Below, in pieces: positions 4,142 through 7,050 of a stretch of 7,050 nucleotides of DNA. How positions within the stretch are numbered: position 1 is the first letter of the stretch; every line of letters begins with the position of its first letter. The stretch is from Chloroflexota bacterium. GTDB taxonomy: Bacteria; Chloroflexota; Dehalococcoidia; Lucifugimonadales; Lucifugimonadaceae. The stretch covers positions 1-7,050 of the forward strand of contig JAURLM010000203.1 of the NCBI GenBank assembly GCA_030831265.1, read 5' to 3'. The notes beneath the pieces are model-generated. The model was given only the letters and a program-made list of their open reading frames with translations. It ran no database searches and was not told where the DNA came from. Made by a program: the position numbers and the translations under genes.

Positions 4142-5581
4142 CTATTCGCCCATCGACCAGACCGTGAAGTTGTTTACCCTGGTTGGAATTCCAGGTGCCT
4201 GGTCTGTGGGCTCAAACCCTGCTATCGCCGAGACCTGCACCGGAGAGAATTCAGGGTCGAACGTCAGTTCGGTCAAGTACACGCCGTTGATGAACACCTG
4301 GTAGATGCCGTTGGTGCCGAAGATTTTCAACTCGTTTACATCATCCCGGTCACGCAGGATCAGGTTTGAAACGCCTGTTACAACTTCTATGAGCTCGCCG
4401 TCCGTTCCTGCGCGGCTGACGTGCTTCCACTGGCGGCGGTTGTTGAATATGAACCAGTTGGAAGTGCCGGTTGCTGGATCCACATACTCAAATCCGACGC
4501 TCCAGCGGCCGAGTATCTGTTCGTATGGCGATACGAATTCGGCTGTCACGAAGGAGTCTCGAAGCGTGCCGGTAGGTTCAGTCCGGGATATCTCGCCGAC
4601 TTCTTTGACCAGCAGTTCCGATGCAGAGAAAGCTGCGACCGAGGCGCTGCGTACTTCCGCAAATGGCAGTTCAGTTTGTGCACCGGAGATGTTCGTCTCA
4701 TTTTCCAGTTCAGCGAGGAACTCCACATCAGATGCGACACCGATTCCATCAACAACGAATTCGGTTATGTAGGTTCCGTTGACGTACAGCCAGGCCAGGT
4801 CATCAATGACCGTGATTTGCAGAGAGTTGGAGTCGCTACCACCGACCTTTATGTCGTTGTGTGCGAACTCTTGCAGCACGTTGTACGTGTCTATTGTCCC
4901 GTCTGTGCTTTCATGGAAAAGCCGGTGCTGAACCTTGCCCGCGCTGTCAATTGAAATTACCTGGTAATCGCCGTCAACTTCTCGGAACTTGATTCCATAG
5001 CTGTAGGCCCGGAATGAAGCGTTAACCGGGTTGCCGAATGTGGCGGTTGCGGAGAAATCAGCGAGGAACACTCCGGCGGCGATGCTCTCAGGGGCAACGT
5101 TCTCCGGGTCAAGGAATATTGAACCGTCAGTCAGTGAAAACAGGATTCCACCGGGTGCAGCTGGTACTGGAGTTTGCGTTGGCACGGCAGTTGGCTCACG
5201 CGTTGCCGTTGGCTCAGGGGTCGCTGTGAATTCCGGTGTGGCGGTAGGTAAAGGCAGGGCAGTCGCCGTAGGCGTAGGAGGAGTTCCAGATGTTGGTTCC
5301 GGGTCTGGCGCGCCGAAAGTCGCACTTGGTATGGCAGTTGGAACCTGGGTTGCCATAGGTTCTGGAGATGCAGAGATCGCCACTGTTGGGATCGGCAGGA
5401 CAAACGGAGTCGCCGTTTGAGTTGGCGTCTGGCCGAATGGCCTGGGAGTTGGGATAGGGGCGAAGATGTCCGGCGAGATCGTTGGTGGGATGCTTCCTTC
5501 GGCCGTGCCTGTGCAGGCCACAGCGAATGCCAGTGCTGTGGAAGCACTGGCAACTGCGATTCGCTTGAGCATTGGGTTCAT
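4142..5581 (-). CDS. Lipoprotein with Pro/Thr stalk and two jelly-roll-like repeats (paralogue 2)
   Basis: The 479-residue product begins 'MNPMLKRIAVAS' and has a hydrophobic segment and lipobox AVAC with Cys23, so it is probably a lipid-anchored surface protein. Residues 31-143 form a Pro/Thr/Ala stalk with repeated 'TATPEP'-like units. Two beta-rich modules follow. Module 1 (about 165-312) carries 'SYGIKFREVDGDYQVISID' and 'LAWLYVNGTYI'; module 2 (about 343-477) carries 'WSVGFEY', 'SNWFIFNNRRQWKHVSR' and 'YQVFINGVYLTEL'. The C-terminus 'AGFEPTDQ...VNNFTVWSM' aligns with 'AGFEPTHQ...YTDFIVWSV' of the neighbour, and 'YGIKFR' is identical in both. They are tandem duplicates that have diverged widely. 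The ATG at 5581 has GAGG nine bases upstream; a second ATG at 5572 would keep the signal peptide. The gene lies 256 bases after the dehydratase stop, so it may have its own promoter. A carbohydrate- or surface-binding role is inference from the fold-like pattern only. Confidence 0.9.
   Translation of the reverse strand: MNPMLKRIAVASASTALAFAVACTGTAEGSIPPTISPDIFAPIPTPRPFGQTPTQTATPFVLPIPTVAISASPEPMATQVPTAIPSATFGAPDPEPTSGTPPTPTATALPLPTATPEFTATPEPTATREPTAVPTQTPVPAAPGGILFSLTDGSIFLDPENVAPESIAAGVFLADFSATATFGNPVNASFRAYSYGIKFREVDGDYQVISIDSAGKVQHRLFHESTDGTIDTYNVLQEFAHNDIKVGGSDSNSLQITVIDDLAWLYVNGTYITEFVVDGIGVASDVEFLAELENETNISGAQTELPFAEVRSASVAAFSASELLVKEVGEISRTEPTGTLRDSFVTAEFVSPYEQILGRWSVGFEYVDPATGTSNWFIFNNRRQWKHVSRAGTDGELIEVVTGVSNLILRDRDDVNELKIFGTNGIYQVFINGVYLTELTFDPEFSPVQVSAIAGFEPTDQAPGIPTRVNNFTVWSMGE
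5153..5491 (-). repeat. Low-complexity Pro/Thr/Ala stalk coding region of paralogue 2
   Basis: This segment encodes residues 31-143. The densest part is a run of degenerate units of six to seven residues such as 'TATPEFT', 'ATPEPT', 'ATREPT' and 'AVPTQT'. It is longer than the stalk of paralogue 1 and uses Ala and Glu more than Ser and Gly, so the two stalks have evolved independently while the modules stayed alignable. Plus-strand frames here give only Gly/Val/Ala-rich shadows. Confidence 0.75.
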
Positions 5582-5771
5582 TCCCGGCTACCTCTGCAGC
5601 AGATATCAGAACTGGGCCGACCATGGCACAAATGTGCGCACACCCTTTCGGATGCTTCTGTTTCAGGTTGCCGCAATACAGTTGAAACGTAACCGGGTGA
5701 ACCCACAATTCACGTAGAAAGGACGCTGGCTAAACGTGTGTATTGGGTTTGACGGGATTGGTAACTGCGCG

Positions 5772-5805
5772 GCAAACCAGCCGATTCGATGAGTCAGCTG
5801 GTTGC
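5772..5805 (-). other. Imperfect hairpin between the dehydratase and lipoprotein genes
   Basis: AACCAGC (5775-5781) pairs with GCTGGTT (5797-5803). Two further pairs form outside after a one-base bulge (5774), and the loop is 15 bases. It lies 33 bases past the dehydratase stop codon on the minus strand. No T-tract follows, so it is at best a weak or factor-assisted terminator. The rest of the 256-base spacer (5582-5837) shows no gene or convincing promoter hexamers to me. Confidence 0.35.
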
Positions 5806-5837
5806 ATGGCGGCGAAACTTGCGGGGCAGTGAGGTGC

Positions 5838-6971
5838 TTACCTGTCTTGCACTGAACCGTCGAAACCGATTGGCGTATCCAGCACCTTTGGGTTCTCCGG
5901 TTTAGCAAGCGCGGCTTCGTTCAACTCGATGCCCAGCCCGGGTCCGTCTGGAACAGTCAGGTATCCGTCTTTAAGCTCAAGAGGCTTCAGCAACAGGTCA
6001 CTCTTTGGTGGCTCTGATTCTCCCGTGTACTCCTGTAGTGCGAAGTTGGGGATACATGCGTCAAGCTGCACGCAGGCGGCGGTGCTGATTGGTGACAGCG
6101 GGTTGTGTGGGATGACCTTGATGTGTTTGGCTTCGGCCATTGCCGCAACCTTCTTACAACCGGATAGGCCACCACACAGGCAGAGGTCTGGCCGGATGTA
6201 TGAAGTTGCATTGCTCGCCAGCAACTGCTCGAACTCGAATATCGTTGTGAACCGTTCACCTGTCGCTATCGGAATGTTGCACTGGTTCTGTACGTCAGCC
6301 ATCCGTGCAGGACTGTCTGGAAGCATCGGGTCCTCGTAGAAGAACGGGTTGAACTGTTCCAGCCTTCGACCGAGCCATATCGACTCAGCGGGACTCATCT
6401 GGCGGTGTATCTCAATACAGATGTCCACACCCTTGCCGACCGCTTCCTTGACCGCACCTACTCGCTCAACAGCCTCATCTGCCCACTCGGTATATGACTT
6501 GTGCAGGTAGTAGTCAGGGGCAAAAGGCGTGAATCGCACCGCGGTAAAACCTTCTTTCACGCGCTTAACCGCATCTGCTACAAGGTCATCTTTGGTTTTG
6601 CCACCAACATGCATGTAGCAACGTACGCGATCCCTCGTCTTGCCGCCCATCAGGTCGTAAATCGGTACTCCGAGCCGTTTGCCCTTGATGTCCCACAGCG
6701 CAATATCGATGGCTGAGAGCGCCCCTTGAACTACGGAACCCATGAAATGAGATGACCTGTAGAGCCACTGGTAGTGATGCTCGATCTTGTCTGGATCCTT
6801 GCCTTCCAGGTACACCGCCATCGTCTCGACCATCGTCTTTGTTGGTCGCTGCCAGCCATGTACGCCACCTTCACCAATTCCAACTGTGCCATCTTCACAG
6901 TGAATTTTGATAAGCAACCACCGGTCCCAGAGGAATGTCTCAACTTTTTCGATTCGTGTTGGCGCAGGCAT
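5838..6971 (-). CDS. Mandelate racemase/galactonate dehydratase-like enolase-superfamily enzyme
   Basis: The 377-residue product has the complete enolase-superfamily layout. An N-terminal capping domain (1-115) carries 'FLWDRWLLIKIHCEDGTVGIGEGG' in split form and 'AIDIALWDIKGKRLGVPIYDLMGG'. The (beta/alpha)7beta barrel carries acidic metal ligands at Glu187 ('IEIH'), Glu213 ('YEDP') and Glu239 ('TGER'), with Asp262 ('RPDL'), His289 ('PHNP') and Glu314 ('LQEY'). His189 and His289 match the paired histidines of galactonate dehydratase (DgoD). These enzymes abstract the alpha proton of a sugar acid and dehydrate it to a 2-keto-3-deoxy acid in the cytosol. No 'KxK' racemase motif is seen, which favours dehydratase over racemase. 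The ATG at 6971 has GGAG (complement of 6979-6982) seven bases upstream. Length is normal. The first metal ligand is Glu rather than the Asp of DgoD. Mannonate, galactonate or another aldonate could be the substrate; the sequence does not decide. Confidence 0.96.
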   Translation of the reverse strand: MPAPTRIEKVETFLWDRWLLIKIHCEDGTVGIGEGGVHGWQRPTKTMVETMAVYLEGKDPDKIEHHYQWLYRSSHFMGSVVQGALSAIDIALWDIKGKRLGVPIYDLMGGKTRDRVRCYMHVGGKTKDDLVADAVKRVKEGFTAVRFTPFAPDYYLHKSYTEWADEAVERVGAVKEAVGKGVDICIEIHRQMSPAESIWLGRRLEQFNPFFYEDPMLPDSPARMADVQNQCNIPIATGERFTTIFEFEQLLASNATSYIRPDLCLCGGLSGCKKVAAMAEAKHIKVIPHNPLSPISTAACVQLDACIPNFALQEYTGESEPPKSDLLLKPLELKDGYLTVPDGPGLGIELNEAALAKPENPKVLDTPIGFDGSVQDR

Positions 6972-7050
6972 TTTTCGTCTCCATCTGACTCGCAGTGGTT
7001 ATGGCAATCGGTGATGAACAGGTAACCGAAACGATTTCCGGCAAAGTTAC

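Noticed and set aside
5031..5420. Plus-strand 'AVGSGVAV' repeat ORF opposite lipoprotein paralogue 2
   Set aside because: Same cause: a shadow of the Pro/Thr/Ala stalk, without a convincing start or homology.
6972..7050. Promoter upstream of the dehydratase
   Set aside because: Only 79 bases are available and I could not find a pair of hexamers with proper spacing; only the ribosome binding site is supported.
1..7050. CRISPR array, insertion sequence, toxin-antitoxin or defence genes
   Set aside because: No regularly spaced repeats, terminal inverted repeats, transposase motifs or defence domains were seen on either strand.

Overview
The window looks like a piece of a bacterial chromosome of moderate GC content. 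The gene mix is a sulfatase tail, an enolase-superfamily sugar-acid dehydratase, an HpcH/HpaI aldolase and two Pro/Thr-stalked lipoproteins. That mix, together with a CBS protein carrying an elongation-factor-like barrel, suggests a Chloroflexota lineage such as marine SAR202/Dehalococcoidia. This assignment is an inference from gene content only; no taxonomic marker is present beyond one tRNA.

Layout: a plus-strand sulfatase C-terminus (1-214) is followed by a complete plus-strand gene (327-1001) for a CBS pair joined to an EF-Tu-domain-2-like barrel. Next come a tiny minus-strand Lys/Ala-rich protein gene (1152-1286) with its own terminator, and a minus-strand tRNA-Gly(CCC) with encoded CCA (1546-1621), also followed by a hairpin terminator. 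A plus-strand HpcH/HpaI aldolase gene (1858-2610) starts about 240 bases from the tRNA, on the opposite strand. It converges on two minus-strand lipoprotein genes (2680-4041 and 4142-5581) that are tandem paralogues. Each encodes a lipoprotein signal peptide, a long Pro/Thr stalk and two jelly-roll-like repeats. Furthest right is a minus-strand mandelate racemase/galactonate dehydratase-type gene (5838-6971). The last 79 bases hold its ribosome binding site and upstream DNA.

How they may work together: enolase-superfamily dehydratases make 2-keto-3-deoxy sugar acids and HpcH/HpaI aldolases cleave such products. Sulfatases remove sulfate from sulfated sugars, and surface lipoproteins with concanavalin-like folds can bind glycans. 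The window therefore reads as a fragment of a carbohydrate-catabolism neighbourhood, although the genes are not one operon and the link is inferred. I found no mobile element, CRISPR array or recognisable defence system. The most unusual items are the CBS/translation-factor-barrel fusion and the duplicated two-domain lipoproteins.
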